Of a DNA stretch of 64,000 bases, positions 35,099 through 44,214 are shown piece after piece. The notes beneath the pieces are model-generated. The model was not told where the DNA came from and did no database searches. It worked only from the letters and a program-made list of their open reading frames with translations. Each line of letters opens with the position of its first letter. The stretch's first letter is position 1. The stretch is from an uncultured Mollicutes bacterium (lineage in GTDB: Bacteria; Bacillota_I; Bacilli_A; RFN20; CAG-288), in contig UQDS01000006.1 in NCBI GenBank assembly GCA_900539865.1, positions 24,300 to 88,299 of the forward strand, written 5' to 3'. Made by a program: the position numbers and the translations under genes.

Positions 35099-35977
35099 TC
35101 ACATCGCTAAGACACCGCAAAACATGGAAATGATTCCTAAAAGAATGAGGTGGAAAGGATAATAAAAGTAGAAGCCATATTTCACCCATTTTGGGTCATA
35201 GCCTCTTTCTCCGTTATACAATGCGATGAAGATACCTGCTAAAGCACAAAAAGTTCCATAAGGAACAAAGCCATTTGGTAAAACAGGACTCATATAATTT
35301 AAGCGCCAGATGAGATAATAGATTAAATCTACACTGACTAAAGCGATGACACTTGCAATTTTTCTCGCCTTTAATCCTTCGTAATTTAAATACGTATCCG
35401 GATCAAAACCGTCGCTGATTGCTTTGCGTTTTCCAAAATAGTCGGCAAGTTCTCTGGCGATAAAGAAGGCGACGAATAAGACGATAGAAAAGCTTCCCCA
35501 ATCCGCTTTGACTAAAGTGCCGTAAGTCGGGCTGATGACTAGATGGCTTAAAAATTCAAAGGCGATAGGGAATAGTACAAAGAGCGAATAAAGATTTTTC
35601 TTGCGCAAGAAATAAATGGCTAATACACCCATGAAAAGATCAGTGAAAACATTACCGATGAGACCGTTGTTGGCAATGTCTATATTTTTCATAGCGCCAT
35701 AAATATAACCAAAAGCATCCATGGCTAATGCCATGACAGCCAAGCGCAATAAATAATTTTTAATATTTTTTGATTTATATGCTCCCTCCACAGCTAAAAA
35801 GACAAAAATAGGAAAAGCGATTTTTCCGATAGAACGAAGAATGTAATAAGCTGTGTTGATTTCTGGCTCCCCAGGAACGACAAATAATAAACCGATATGG
35901 TCTAAAGTCATAAAGAGGCATGCGAAGACTTTCAACCAGAAAGAAGAGAGTCCGAATTTTGATTTTGTATTTTCCAT
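35099..35977 (-). CDS. TraX-family membrane protein
   Basis: A 292-residue membrane protein with about eight hydrophobic helices. The N-terminal 'WLKVFACLFMTLDHIGLLF' and 'LRSIGKIAFPIFVFLAVEG' are the TraX signature. TraX was first known for N-acetylating F pilin; chromosomal members in Firmicutes are of unknown role and look like membrane acyltransferases. A cytosolic loop lies around 185-205. It starts 3 bases after the CPBP gene and is likely co-transcribed with it. No terminator was found between it and the trxA promoter. Confidence 0.85.
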   Translation of the reverse strand: MENTKSKFGLSSFWLKVFACLFMTLDHIGLLFVVPGEPEINTAYYILRSIGKIAFPIFVFLAVEGAYKSKNIKNYLLRLAVMALAMDAFGYIYGAMKNIDIANNGLIGNVFTDLFMGVLAIYFLRKKNLYSLFVLFPIAFEFLSHLVISPTYGTLVKADWGSFSIVLFVAFFIARELADYFGKRKAISDGFDPDTYLNYEGLKARKIASVIALVSVDLIYYLIWRLNYMSPVLPNGFVPYGTFCALAGIFIALYNGERGYDPKWVKYGFYFYYPFHLILLGIISMFCGVLAM

Positions 35978-35980
35978 AAT

Positions 35981-36865
35981 TTATCTCAAAAAGAAAGAAA
36001 CAACAGTATTTGTTGCCCCTGAGTTATTGACTGCTTGAAGGATAAAGAAAGAAACAAAAGAGTAAAGATTGACCAATATGTGAGCGCCGAGGGAAGAAGA
36101 AATCTTTCCGGATTTTGCATAGACAAAGGCAAGGACTATGCCGCTGAGAATATAAGTAGGAAGATTCATGAATTCGATGGCCATGAGTTCAATATTGCCT
36201 TGAGTAGGTTCGACAATTGCGTTGATGACTAAAGGTATGTTGAAGTGGATGAGTCCAAAGAAGATAGCAGAAAGGATAATTCCTTTCCAACGACTTTTTT
36301 TACTCAGGCTGTCACAAAGGCCTAAACGATAAGTCATTTCTTCGCAGAAGGGACCGAGAATAACAATCATAAAGAAGGCGAGAACAGGGCTAGCCCCCAT
36401 CATACCTTCGATGGTGTCTTGATTGGCGTTTTGCCCATAGAAGGGAACAAAGGAGAAGATGAAATTAAAGACGATATTGACTAATAATATTCCTAAAAAA
36501 CCATAGAGAACAAAAATATAATGTTTTCCACCTTTCAAGTCTTCCCAAAAATCTTTGTAATATTTTCTTTTGCTAAAGAAGATAATCCCCAGGAAAATGC
36601 AGGCGAGAATCAAATAGACCAAAAATTGATAAACGGAAGAACCAAAGGGAGAGATATTACCGGTTTCGGTATCAAAATAGGGAGTGAGCTGCATGATCAA
36701 AGACAAAAATAACGCGATTAAATTCAGGCCAAGCCAACCAGTGAAGAAGAAAATCAATTTTGTGATGGGTGGAATGCGGAAGTTAAGCAAACTGGTAGGA
36801 AAGTCGTGCAATAAGCGATTGTTATTTGGCTTTTTTTGCTCTTCAGTATCATTCAAGATTTCCAT
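35981..36865 (-). CDS. CPBP-family intramembrane metalloprotease
   Basis: A 294-residue membrane protein with a soluble N-terminal 30 residues and about seven to eight helices. Family marks are 'PFCEEMTYRLGL' (EExxxR, metal and catalytic glutamates), 'FGLIHFNI' (His) and 'GAHILVN' (second His motif). Such proteins, also called Abi or CAAX-like proteases, act in bacteriocin immunity, peptide maturation or membrane protein processing. The substrate is unknown here. The ATG follows AAAGGAG. It is divergent from the giant CvpA-like gene. Confidence 0.88.
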   Translation of the reverse strand: MEILNDTEEQKKPNNNRLLHDFPTSLLNFRIPPITKLIFFFTGWLGLNLIALFLSLIMQLTPYFDTETGNISPFGSSVYQFLVYLILACIFLGIIFFSKRKYYKDFWEDLKGGKHYIFVLYGFLGILLVNIVFNFIFSFVPFYGQNANQDTIEGMMGASPVLAFFMIVILGPFCEEMTYRLGLCDSLSKKSRWKGIILSAIFFGLIHFNIPLVINAIVEPTQGNIELMAIEFMNLPTYILSGIVLAFVYAKSGKISSSLGAHILVNLYSFVSFFILQAVNNSGATNTVVSFFLR

Positions 36866-36899
36866 TTTGAAAAAACTCCTTTCAAATATTCTAACAATA

Positions 36900-36921
36900 A
36901 TATAATACTATGGTATTATAT
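36900..36921. promoter_or_regulatory. Palindrome with facing -10 elements
   Basis: ATATAATAC / GTATTATAT (36900-36908 and 36913-36921) is a 9-bp perfect inverted repeat with a 4-base loop. It presents TATAAT on both strands between the divergent CPBP and CvpA-like genes, so it may be a shared promoter and operator site. Confidence 0.4.
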
Positions 36922-36974
36922 ATTATGCATAAAGAAATTGCATCTCTGATTACTTTTGTAAAGGAGGCGAACAT

Positions 36975-39900
36975 ATGAATTATTCTGGAATTGTTAATAT
37001 CGTTATGTGGGCATTGTTTGGCATTTTAATATTTGCCACCCTTTTAGGTGCCATTATTGGTATGATGAAAGGCTTTTATAAGACAACATTGAAGACAATC
37101 ATAAAATTTATTGCTGTCTTAGTTTTGGTTTTTCTTACACCGACAATCAGTGTTTATATCGGTAACTTCTCTTTTCCTAACCCAAAAGAACCAGGGACGA
37201 ACACAACAATTCTCTCTTTCATTGCCAATGCCATCCAAAAGACAGACCTTGTTTCTCCGATCAATGGTATCTCAATTTATGAAACTTGTATTTTGTTAGC
37301 GACTTCCTTGATCTCCTTTGCTACCTTCCTTGCCGGTGTTATTGTCATTCAATGCTTAATTTCTTTGATCACAGCAATCTTCTATCACGGTATCTTCCGT
37401 TGGTTCTTACCCGTTGAGACACCAAAAGAAAGAAAAGAGCGCAAAAAGGGAAGAAAAGAATTGGAAAATGTCACAGACAAAGCCATTGCCAAAGCTTCCA
37501 GTTCGAATCAGTATGCTCTTGTCGGTAATATTTTAGATGAAGATGGAGAAGCGCGCACGCAAGCAAAGGTTCACAAAAAATGGCCGCTTCTTCGTTTCCC
37601 TGGATTTGTCTTAGGGGGAGCACAAGAATTCCTTTTTGTCCTTTGCCTTTTGGCTCCGATCACTGGTTTATCCCGCGTTATCATCACCAATAAAGAGACA
37701 GTAAATAAAGCAGTTACTTCCTTAGATCTTCCGCAACAGGAAGCACAAGAAATCGATAAATCTCTTACGATTGTTGAAAACTCTATCATTTACAAATTGC
37801 TAGGAATCGGTAATTTTGACACTACATTGATGAATCAAGCAACGAATGTCACACTCAACAATGCGAGCGTGAGTTTTGGTGGCTTACTTTCGACTTTACT
37901 TGATATCGCCGATCCACTTTTAGAAGACGGAACAATCACATTTGACAAAGCAGCTGGCACTGTCACCATCAATTTTTCCATGTTGCTTTCTATCACAACC
38001 GTGCAATCCTTAGTCGATAAATTGAATTCCCCGATGATCATCGCCTTGATTCCTCCGCTCATCGATGTCGCTATGAATAGTTTAGGTGAGAACGCTGTTG
38101 CTGTCGATGGCTTGGATTTTAGCAATATCAATTGGGAAAATGATTTAACTCTCTTAAAAGATATTTATGCAGAAATCTATGACGGTGCAATTAAACCGAT
38201 GGTGACAACTCCTCAGATCAATCCTCAAAACTTCATTTTGAAAACTTCTACGATGACTGACGCTGAAATTGACAAATATGTCAACGCTTGCCGCAAGCTC
38301 GGTGAAATGGAATCTGTTGAAAAGAATCTTCCGAATATTTTAGTGGCAATCGGTCACCTCTTGCAGTCGCAAGGATTCAGTATACTTCCCACAGATACAG
38401 AAGCATATTCTGGAGTGGATTTCAGTAGCGATTTGGCGGTCTTTGCCAACGCTGTCTTGCGTTTCTTCCGCACCATTGGATTAGATATTTCCCCTAATAT
38501 TAAACAAAATGAATTCCAAGAAAAAATCTTGGCTGCATTAAAAGATGATGTAAAGCGAAGCCAAGTTGCCGATCTCATCTGTGGCAGCGCAGATTCCCAA
38601 GTTCCTAGCGGTCTCTTGGATACAGATTTGATTTCCGCATTATCCTTAGGAACTGTAGTCAATTCTGTCCTTTCTTCCGTTCCATCCATCTCCTCTTATG
38701 TTCAAAATGTTGACGTTGTCAGCGTCATTGATTCCTTAGATAAAGTAGGAAGAAAGAATGAGTTCCGCAAGATGTTCGATTTGGCTAGCAAAGCCTTAGA
38801 TATGGGTTTAGGAAATCTCAATGAGATTGACTATACCGACCCAAAATTTGTTGCGCAATTAGATGAACTGTTAGGATTGGCGATGGAAAGTCAAATCTTC
38901 AATCGCTTGTATCCGAGCATTATGAAAGCTGTTTTGTTCCGCAGCAATGGTGAATTGTCTGCAAATCTATATGGTCTTTCCGCGTACAATTTCAACTTCG
39001 AATCCGAAGACTTCCTCGAAGACTTCCGTGCGATACTTTCCTTGATCCCGGATCTTGCAACAATGCAAAAGGCTCTTGCAGATCCTAGCGCAACCAACGC
39101 AGATAAATTGAGAGCAATCGATGTTGAGTGCGTCAAGAAGCTTCTTTATATCGCAGTTGGTTCTGATTTCTTAAATTCCGATCAAAAGACAGGCATCACC
39201 TCTAACAGTCAAAAGAATGCAAATATCTATACTTTGTTCACGAACTTCTTTGCGGAAGAACCCTTTAAATCCATCGGCTTTAAAGTTCCGACAAGAGAAC
39301 AATTTGAAGAGATTTATTGGGGAAATGGAATTACCAAAGGCGAAATTGATGTCTTAGGTAATATCATCGAAGATGCTAAAGTCAACGCCGAATTTTTAAC
39401 CAGTACACAAATGGATCTTTCTACGCTTGTTGATCCTGGTAAAATTGCAGATATTGCTGTCCAAGGGTTTGAAAGCAAATTGCTTTCTCCTAGCATTCTC
39501 TCTATCATTGATAACTCCTTGAATCAATACATGCAAAAACTTGGTTTCCACATTTCAATCAACGATATGCGTAACGAATTGTGGAAAGACGATATGAATT
39601 CCCTTGATGATATCTTGCATATCTTGATGGAAATTGACTTAGATCACCTTGATCTCAATACACTCAATCCGGATGTTCTCAATGCTTTATTGACTGTTTT
39701 ATCCGATATGAATATCGTCAAGACCAGCAACGATTTCACAGATCGTTTCGGTTTTGTCCTCTACCAGATTTTACAAAAACAAGGTCTTTTTGAAAAATTG
39801 GGAATCACAGATATCTCCGCTTCTACATTCAACACGAACAATCAGTGGACATTGAAAAAAGAACTGAAAGATTTTGGAAGTGGCCGTCAATTTGAAATTA

Positions 39901-41879
39901 CGACAGAAGGTGAAATCAATTCGATTTGTTACTTGTTGAAAGTGTTCCAAAAATTCGGTTTAGAAAGCTTTACCGAACAAGGCTTACCTAGCGGATTAGC
40001 ACAAGAAATCATCAACGGCGGAGAGAGTGTTCTCAACTCTGTTCTCATTCGCTCCATCATCTCCAAACAGGCTCAAAATGTCATTTCTCAAATCGATATT
40101 AGTCCTACATTCAACAACATCATCCGCTCCGTTGATTTTGGTGCGTTTATGACGATGAGCGCCACTGAATTTGCTAACGACTTAAAATTGTTTGAAAACA
40201 TTTATCAGTTGAGCAAAGAAACTGTTCAGGTTTCGGGAGTTGAATACAACAAGATCAATTATATGTTAGAGCACATCTTCGATTTGAAGTCGGTGATCGT
40301 CTCTACCAGAGAAGATGGAACCAATGTCACACTATTCGATGAATTTTCCGAATTCATCAGCGCACTTTGCTCTTCTGCAATCTTGTCATCTATCGGCGAA
40401 GGTCAGCAACATTCACCTTTGATCAATATGTTTGCCAGTTTGGTAAAGTCGATTGGCATGGAACAAAATGTCACTTTCGTCTTTGAACCGACGCGCGTAG
40501 ATGAAGCGCTCTATGGAATGTTGCACAAGATTTCTTACGATGAAAAATGGGGTGAGGAAGCTGTTTCTTTACTTCACATCGTAGAAGATGTACAAGGTTT
40601 ATCTCCAGATAAAATTGGTATCACCAGCGGCTTGGATCTTGTCACTGCAAAGAGTGTGTTCACGCACATGAACACCTCTCGCATCTTCCATAAAGTTCCG
40701 ATTGCCTTGATCAAAAACGCATTTGAAGAGAAGAATCTCAACGCTTACTTCGTCGATCCGGATACAGGAGTTCTTGTCCATGATGTCGATTATAAAGTTC
40801 ACCTTACCACCTCCCAAGAAGACATCGACTTCTGGAATAATGAATATGAACACATCTTGGAATTGGTCTTAGGAGAAGGGGGCTTAAAAGATATCTTCAG
40901 CAATCCTTCTTCCTCGGTAGAAAATATCGATTTCGAAAGTATGGACCCGATTTTCATCTATCATTTAGGTAGCATGAAATTGTTTGAAAATGTGCGCTCT
41001 TATCTCATTTACAATATCGCAGATCACTATAAACAAGAAGGAACAACACAAAGCCCTGCTGAGATGATTTTCTCTCCGGCAAAGAATGCTCCCTATGGTG
41101 AAAACGAAAAAGTATATCGCATTGAAGAACTCTTCTTCCGCAATCCTAAATTGATGACAAATGGCGTATTGGATAAAGATAAATGCGCTGTTGATCTTGC
41201 GTTATTTAAGAATGTCGCCGATATTGTTCTTAAGAACGTAGTTGATATCTTTAACACTTCCGATATCGGTAGTATCTCCTTGAATTTCGAAACGTTGACT
41301 AATCAATGCTACTCTTTAGAAGGAGGTACCTTGTACCGTTCCGATTTAGCAAGTGAAATTGTCGCTGGTATGCTTTCCACATTCTTCAAGAACCCAAATC
41401 TTGCAGCTGGCGCACACCTTGTCTCCCTTGATTTCTATGCCGATAATCACGCCTTGGTCAATTTAATCGAAGGCCGTGCAGTCGATGGATTGATTGATTT
41501 TGTCAAAGAGAATGTTCGACTCACGTCTTTGCTTCCTTCCGATCCTTTGAATGCATATACATCTAAAGAACACTTGCTCAATATCTATTCCCTCTTTGGT
41601 ATTCAACCAGAATCTGTCGCTGATTCCACGACGAAAACCTTGCTTCAGTACTTCTATCAAAATGCAAAACACAGCGATTCTGATGACAGTTTGATTTATT
41701 CTGGATATAATGCGACAATTTCTCTTCAGTTGCAAAGCTATCTCTTGAAATACACCGTTGTTAAAGAAAATACCGCCGGTGCTAGACCGGATTCGTTGCA
41801 GAATGTAATGACGAAATTCTCCATACCTTTCTCTAACTTCCATCAAGTCGCCACCGATATTTCAACCCACATCTTATAA
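36975..41879 (+). CDS. Giant CvpA-like membrane protein, 1634 residues
   Basis: The first 235 residues have four membrane helices (about 8-32, 38-60, 100-137 and 208-232) and a Lys/Glu-rich cytosolic loop (about 140-200), the layout of CvpA-type colicin V production proteins. The opening 'ALFGILIFATLLGAIIGMMKGFYKTTLKTI' region matches that family's 'G..rGf.r' start. The remaining 1400 residues are a soluble, mostly helical part with no known domain, rich in short 'SxxxSxLxxxLxxLG' repeats, likely on the outer face. CvpA proteins usually have about 160-180 residues. The role is unknown; cell-envelope organisation is a guess. AAAGGAGG precedes the ATG, and a terminator follows. Confidence 0.8.
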   Translation: MNYSGIVNIVMWALFGILIFATLLGAIIGMMKGFYKTTLKTIIKFIAVLVLVFLTPTISVYIGNFSFPNPKEPGTNTTILSFIANAIQKTDLVSPINGISIYETCILLATSLISFATFLAGVIVIQCLISLITAIFYHGIFRWFLPVETPKERKERKKGRKELENVTDKAIAKASSSNQYALVGNILDEDGEARTQAKVHKKWPLLRFPGFVLGGAQEFLFVLCLLAPITGLSRVIITNKETVNKAVTSLDLPQQEAQEIDKSLTIVENSIIYKLLGIGNFDTTLMNQATNVTLNNASVSFGGLLSTLLDIADPLLEDGTITFDKAAGTVTINFSMLLSITTVQSLVDKLNSPMIIALIPPLIDVAMNSLGENAVAVDGLDFSNINWENDLTLLKDIYAEIYDGAIKPMVTTPQINPQNFILKTSTMTDAEIDKYVNACRKLGEMESVEKNLPNILVAIGHLLQSQGFSILPTDTEAYSGVDFSSDLAVFANAVLRFFRTIGLDISPNIKQNEFQEKILAALKDDVKRSQVADLICGSADSQVPSGLLDTDLISALSLGTVVNSVLSSVPSISSYVQNVDVVSVIDSLDKVGRKNEFRKMFDLASKALDMGLGNLNEIDYTDPKFVAQLDELLGLAMESQIFNRLYPSIMKAVLFRSNGELSANLYGLSAYNFNFESEDFLEDFRAILSLIPDLATMQKALADPSATNADKLRAIDVECVKKLLYIAVGSDFLNSDQKTGITSNSQKNANIYTLFTNFFAEEPFKSIGFKVPTREQFEEIYWGNGITKGEIDVLGNIIEDAKVNAEFLTSTQMDLSTLVDPGKIADIAVQGFESKLLSPSILSIIDNSLNQYMQKLGFHISINDMRNELWKDDMNSLDDILHILMEIDLDHLDLNTLNPDVLNALLTVLSDMNIVKTSNDFTDRFGFVLYQILQKQGLFEKLGITDISASTFNTNNQWTLKKELKDFGSGRQFEITTEGEINSICYLLKVFQKFGLESFTEQGLPSGLAQEIINGGESVLNSVLIRSIISKQAQNVISQIDISPTFNNIIRSVDFGAFMTMSATEFANDLKLFENIYQLSKETVQVSGVEYNKINYMLEHIFDLKSVIVSTREDGTNVTLFDEFSEFISALCSSAILSSIGEGQQHSPLINMFASLVKSIGMEQNVTFVFEPTRVDEALYGMLHKISYDEKWGEEAVSLLHIVEDVQGLSPDKIGITSGLDLVTAKSVFTHMNTSRIFHKVPIALIKNAFEEKNLNAYFVDPDTGVLVHDVDYKVHLTTSQEDIDFWNNEYEHILELVLGEGGLKDIFSNPSSSVENIDFESMDPIFIYHLGSMKLFENVRSYLIYNIADHYKQEGTTQSPAEMIFSPAKNAPYGENEKVYRIEELFFRNPKLMTNGVLDKDKCAVDLALFKNVADIVLKNVVDIFNTSDIGSISLNFETLTNQCYSLEGGTLYRSDLASEIVAGMLSTFFKNPNLAAGAHLVSLDFYADNHALVNLIEGRAVDGLIDFVKENVRLTSLLPSDPLNAYTSKEHLLNIYSLFGIQPESVADSTTKTLLQYFYQNAKHSDSDDSLIYSGYNATISLQLQSYLLKYTVVKENTAGARPDSLQNVMTKFSIPFSNFHQVATDISTHIL

Positions 41880-41883
41880 ACAT

Positions 41884-41918
41884 AAGAGAGGTCTCATTTC
41901 AAAAGACCTCTCTTTTAA
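41884..41918 (+). terminator. Terminator after the giant gene
   Basis: An 11-bp perfect stem AAGAGAGGTCT / AGACCTCTCTT (41884-41894 and 41904-41914) ends in TTTT. It lies only 21 bases before the next gene, so it may let some transcription pass. Confidence 0.8.
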
Positions 41919-41934
41919 AAAAGGAGGAATCAAA

Positions 41935-42315
41935 TTGCATATGAATGTCATCGATACCATAACTTATACAGAAAAATCATCAAAATTCATTGCGATTGCA
42001 GTTAGACTTGATTCCCTTTTTGATGTGAAACAATGTATGCAAGAAATTGAAACAGAACATAAAGGGGCACGCCACGTATTAAGAGCAATGCGATATAAAA
42101 ACCAATATGGAGTTTATGTTACGGAATCTAGTGAGGATAAGGAACCGATTTCTTCTATGAAGAAGACCGCTTCTCTTTTAGAAAGAAAAGACATTCGTGA
42201 CTTCGGAATCTTCATTGTTCGATATTTCGGCGGAACAAAACTAGGCGCTAGCCACTTAGACCATGTCTACTTCACTTTGGCTACAAAATTGATGCAGAAC
42301 GCTACAGAAAAATAG
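41935..42315 (+). CDS. IMPACT/YigZ-family protein, short form
   Basis: A 126-residue protein with the IMPACT (UPF0029) domain: 'KSSKFIAIAVRL', 'KGARHVLRAMRYKNQ' and 'FIVRYFGGTKLGASHL'. YigZ proteins usually have about 200 residues with a second C-terminal domain (DUF1949), which is missing. In eukaryotes the related protein modulates Gcn2; in bacteria the role is unclear, perhaps linked to translation. The start is taken as TTG 41935 since AAAGGAGG is 7 bases upstream; the ATG at 41941 would give 13. Mrp follows. Confidence 0.8.
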   Translation: MHMNVIDTITYTEKSSKFIAIAVRLDSLFDVKQCMQEIETEHKGARHVLRAMRYKNQYGVYVTESSEDKEPISSMKKTASLLERKDIRDFGIFIVRYFGGTKLGASHLDHVYFTLATKLMQNATEK

Positions 42316-42359
42316 TATTTAGAGTATAATAAATGAGGAAATTGTAAAGGACGAAAAAT

Positions 42360-43178
42360 ATGGAAAACAACAATCAAGAAAAAAAGAGTGCAAACTTCAT
42401 CCCTAAGACAAGACCGGATGAACGCGCACATGTCGGACATGTCGTCGCTGTTTTAAGCGGCAAAGGCGGTGTTGGAAAATCCTTCACCTCTTGTTATATC
42501 GCAACAGAATTAAAGAGACGCGGTTATAAAGTCGGTATTTTAGACGCCGATATCACAGGCCCGAGCGTTCCTTTTGCTTTTGGTGTTTCTGGACCTGTCT
42601 ATTCTAACGAAAGTTTGATCATGCCTGTTGAGACTAAGACCGGCATTCAAGTCATGTCCTCTAACCTTCTTTTAGATCATCCCGATGACCCGATCGTTTG
42701 GAGAGGCGCAATGATTTCTACATTGATTGAACAGTTCTATTCCGAAGTTCTTTGGGATGTCGATTATTTGATCATCGATATGGCTCCCGGAACTGGTGAT
42801 ATCGCATTGACAATCTTCCAGAAGATCAGATTATCCAGCGCAGTCATTGTCACTTCTCCACAAGGACTTGTTTCTCAAATTGTTGAAAAGAGTGCTAAAA
42901 TGGCTGAAATGTTCAGCGTACCGCTTTTGTCAATGGTTGAAAATATGTCTTATGTCAAGTGCCCTGATTGCGGTAAGAGAATCGATCTTTATGGCAAAAA
43001 TGACGGCGAGATTGCAAAGAGACACAACATTCCTGTCTTTGACGAAATTCCGTTTGATAGCAACATTTCCACTTTTGTCGACAGAGGAGAAATTGAATCG
43101 CTTCATGTTGATTATCTCAATCAGACGGTCGATGCCATCATTAAAAACAGCACACCGGAAGATACTATAGGTGAATAA
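42360..43178 (+). CDS. Mrp/NBP35-type P-loop ATPase (Fe-S carrier)
   Basis: A 272-residue cytosolic ATPase that carries and hands over iron-sulfur clusters as a dimer. The P-loop is the deviant Walker A 'LSGKGGVGKSFTSCY' (about 35-46), with 'GILDADITGPSVP', 'YLIIDMAPGTGD' and the cluster-binding CxxC in 'VKCPDCGKR'. The usual N-terminal DUF59 domain is absent, as in many short Mrp proteins. The ribosome site is AAAGGA. A CBS protein gene starts 1 base after its stop. Confidence 0.93.
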   Translation: MENNNQEKKSANFIPKTRPDERAHVGHVVAVLSGKGGVGKSFTSCYIATELKRRGYKVGILDADITGPSVPFAFGVSGPVYSNESLIMPVETKTGIQVMSSNLLLDHPDDPIVWRGAMISTLIEQFYSEVLWDVDYLIIDMAPGTGDIALTIFQKIRLSSAVIVTSPQGLVSQIVEKSAKMAEMFSVPLLSMVENMSYVKCPDCGKRIDLYGKNDGEIAKRHNIPVFDEIPFDSNISTFVDRGEIESLHVDYLNQTVDAIIKNSTPEDTIGE

Positions 43179-43179
43179 T

Positions 43180-43911
43180 ATGACAGACGAAGAAAGAATT
43201 GATCTTTTCTTAGAAACGTTTAAAGAATTAGAAAAGGAAGTTGTGTCCCAGAGTCAAATTCGCGATTCAGATTATGTTTCCTTTTCTCGTGCATTGAACA
43301 CTTGTTTCCATCAAAAGAAAAATCTGATTCTTTCTGATTATGATGTCTATGCTTTTTTAAGAACAGCCTCTGATATACGCAATATTCTTTCCCATGAATC
43401 TGACACCTGTGTTCCTACCGAATCGTTCATTCAACAGATGAAACGTGTTCTGCACAATATTGAAAATCCTTTGAACCTCTTTGATATTGCTACAAAGGAG
43501 ATCCATTCTTGTCGAAAAGAAGATCCGGTGAAAGATATCATGGAAATTATGGAGAGATACAGCATTTCTCACCTTCCTGTTGTAAATGATAAAATGCATG
43601 TCGTCGGTGTCTTTTCTCGTTCCACCATCTTCGATTTTTTCAGCGAAGGAGGACATCCGAAAGCTGAGATGACAATTGCTGATTTCGGCGATTTGATCGA
43701 TTTAGATAAACATCATAATGAATCATTTCTCTTCGCTGGTAAAAGAAGCAGTATCGATGACGTCTTCTCCTATATGGCAAAACGAAAACCGCATCAAAAA
43801 CACGTCGCCTGTGTTTTTGTTACAGACAATGGTAGCCAAAATAGCAAATTGCGCGGTATTCTTACCTTAAGCGATTTGGCAAGCCACTATAATGAAGCTG
43901 AATTAAATTAA
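43180..43911 (+). CDS. CBS-domain protein
   Basis: A 243-residue cytosolic protein. The N-terminal 90 residues are helical with an 'ASDIRNILSHE' segment like those of HEPN-type helices. Two CBS motifs follow (about 100-160, 'DIMEIMERYSISHLPVV', and about 175-240, 'SSIDDVFSYMAKRKPHQKHV'), which usually bind adenosine nucleotides and act as sensors. What it regulates is not known. The ATG 43180 is 6 bases after AGGTG, at the end of the mrp gene; a GTG at 43171 is less likely. A strong terminator follows. Confidence 0.8.
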   Translation: MTDEERIDLFLETFKELEKEVVSQSQIRDSDYVSFSRALNTCFHQKKNLILSDYDVYAFLRTASDIRNILSHESDTCVPTESFIQQMKRVLHNIENPLNLFDIATKEIHSCRKEDPVKDIMEIMERYSISHLPVVNDKMHVVGVFSRSTIFDFFSEGGHPKAEMTIADFGDLIDLDKHHNESFLFAGKRSSIDDVFSYMAKRKPHQKHVACVFVTDNGSQNSKLRGILTLSDLASHYNEAELN

Positions 43912-43914
43912 AAT

Positions 43915-43942
43915 AACGCCCGTCGTTTACGGGCGTTTTTTT
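43915..43942 (+). terminator. Terminator of the IMPACT-Mrp-CBS group
   Basis: Perfect stem AACGCCCGT / ACGGGCGTT (43915-43923 and 43929-43937) and a T run. Confidence 0.93.
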
Positions 43943-43965
43943 AAAAAATAAAAGAATTTAGAATG

Positions 43966-43989
43966 AAAAAAGCTCAGCCTAAGCTGAGC
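43966..43989 (-). terminator. Terminator of the tRNA-Arg gene
   Basis: Stem GCTCAGC / GCTGAGC (43972-43978 and 43983-43989) with a 4-base loop; on the minus strand six T follow. Confidence 0.85.
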
Positions 43990-44002
43990 GTTTTTTGCTA
44001 AA

Positions 44003-44079
44003 TGGTGAGGCTGGAGTGACTCGAACACTCGGCCCTCTGCTTAGAAGGCAGATGCTCTATCCAACTGAGCTACAGCCCC
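44003..44079 (-). tRNA. tRNA-Arg (anticodon TCT)
   Basis: The 77-base cloverleaf is complete: acceptor GGGGCTG / CAGCCTC (one G-U pair), D arm GCTC / GAGC, anticodon stem TCTGC / GCAGA with loop CTTCTAA giving anticodon TCT, and a T arm with TTCGAGT. CCA is encoded. It reads AGA/AGG codons, with AGA common in this low-GC sequence. Confidence 0.96.
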
Positions 44080-44098
44080 ATATTTCCTTAGCCTGTTA

Positions 44099-44127
44099 AT
44101 TATACCGCAAAAGAAGTGAGGTTGCAA
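44099..44127 (-). promoter_or_regulatory. Promoter of tRNA-Arg
   Basis: Minus strand TTGCAA (44127-44122) and TATAAT (44104-44099), 17 bases apart; transcription would start about 12 bases before the tRNA. Confidence 0.85.
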
Positions 44128-44152
44128 CTACAAAAAAGAAAAATCATGTCTT

Positions 44153-44181
44153 TTTACAAAAACGTTACTTTTTGATAAAAT
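44153..44181 (+). promoter_or_regulatory. Promoter of the DHH phosphoesterase gene
   Basis: TTTACA (44153-44158) and TAAAAT (44176-44181), 17 bases apart. Confidence 0.65.
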
Positions 44182-44214
44182 AGAAAAAAAATAACAATGG
44201 AAAGAGGTTATATT

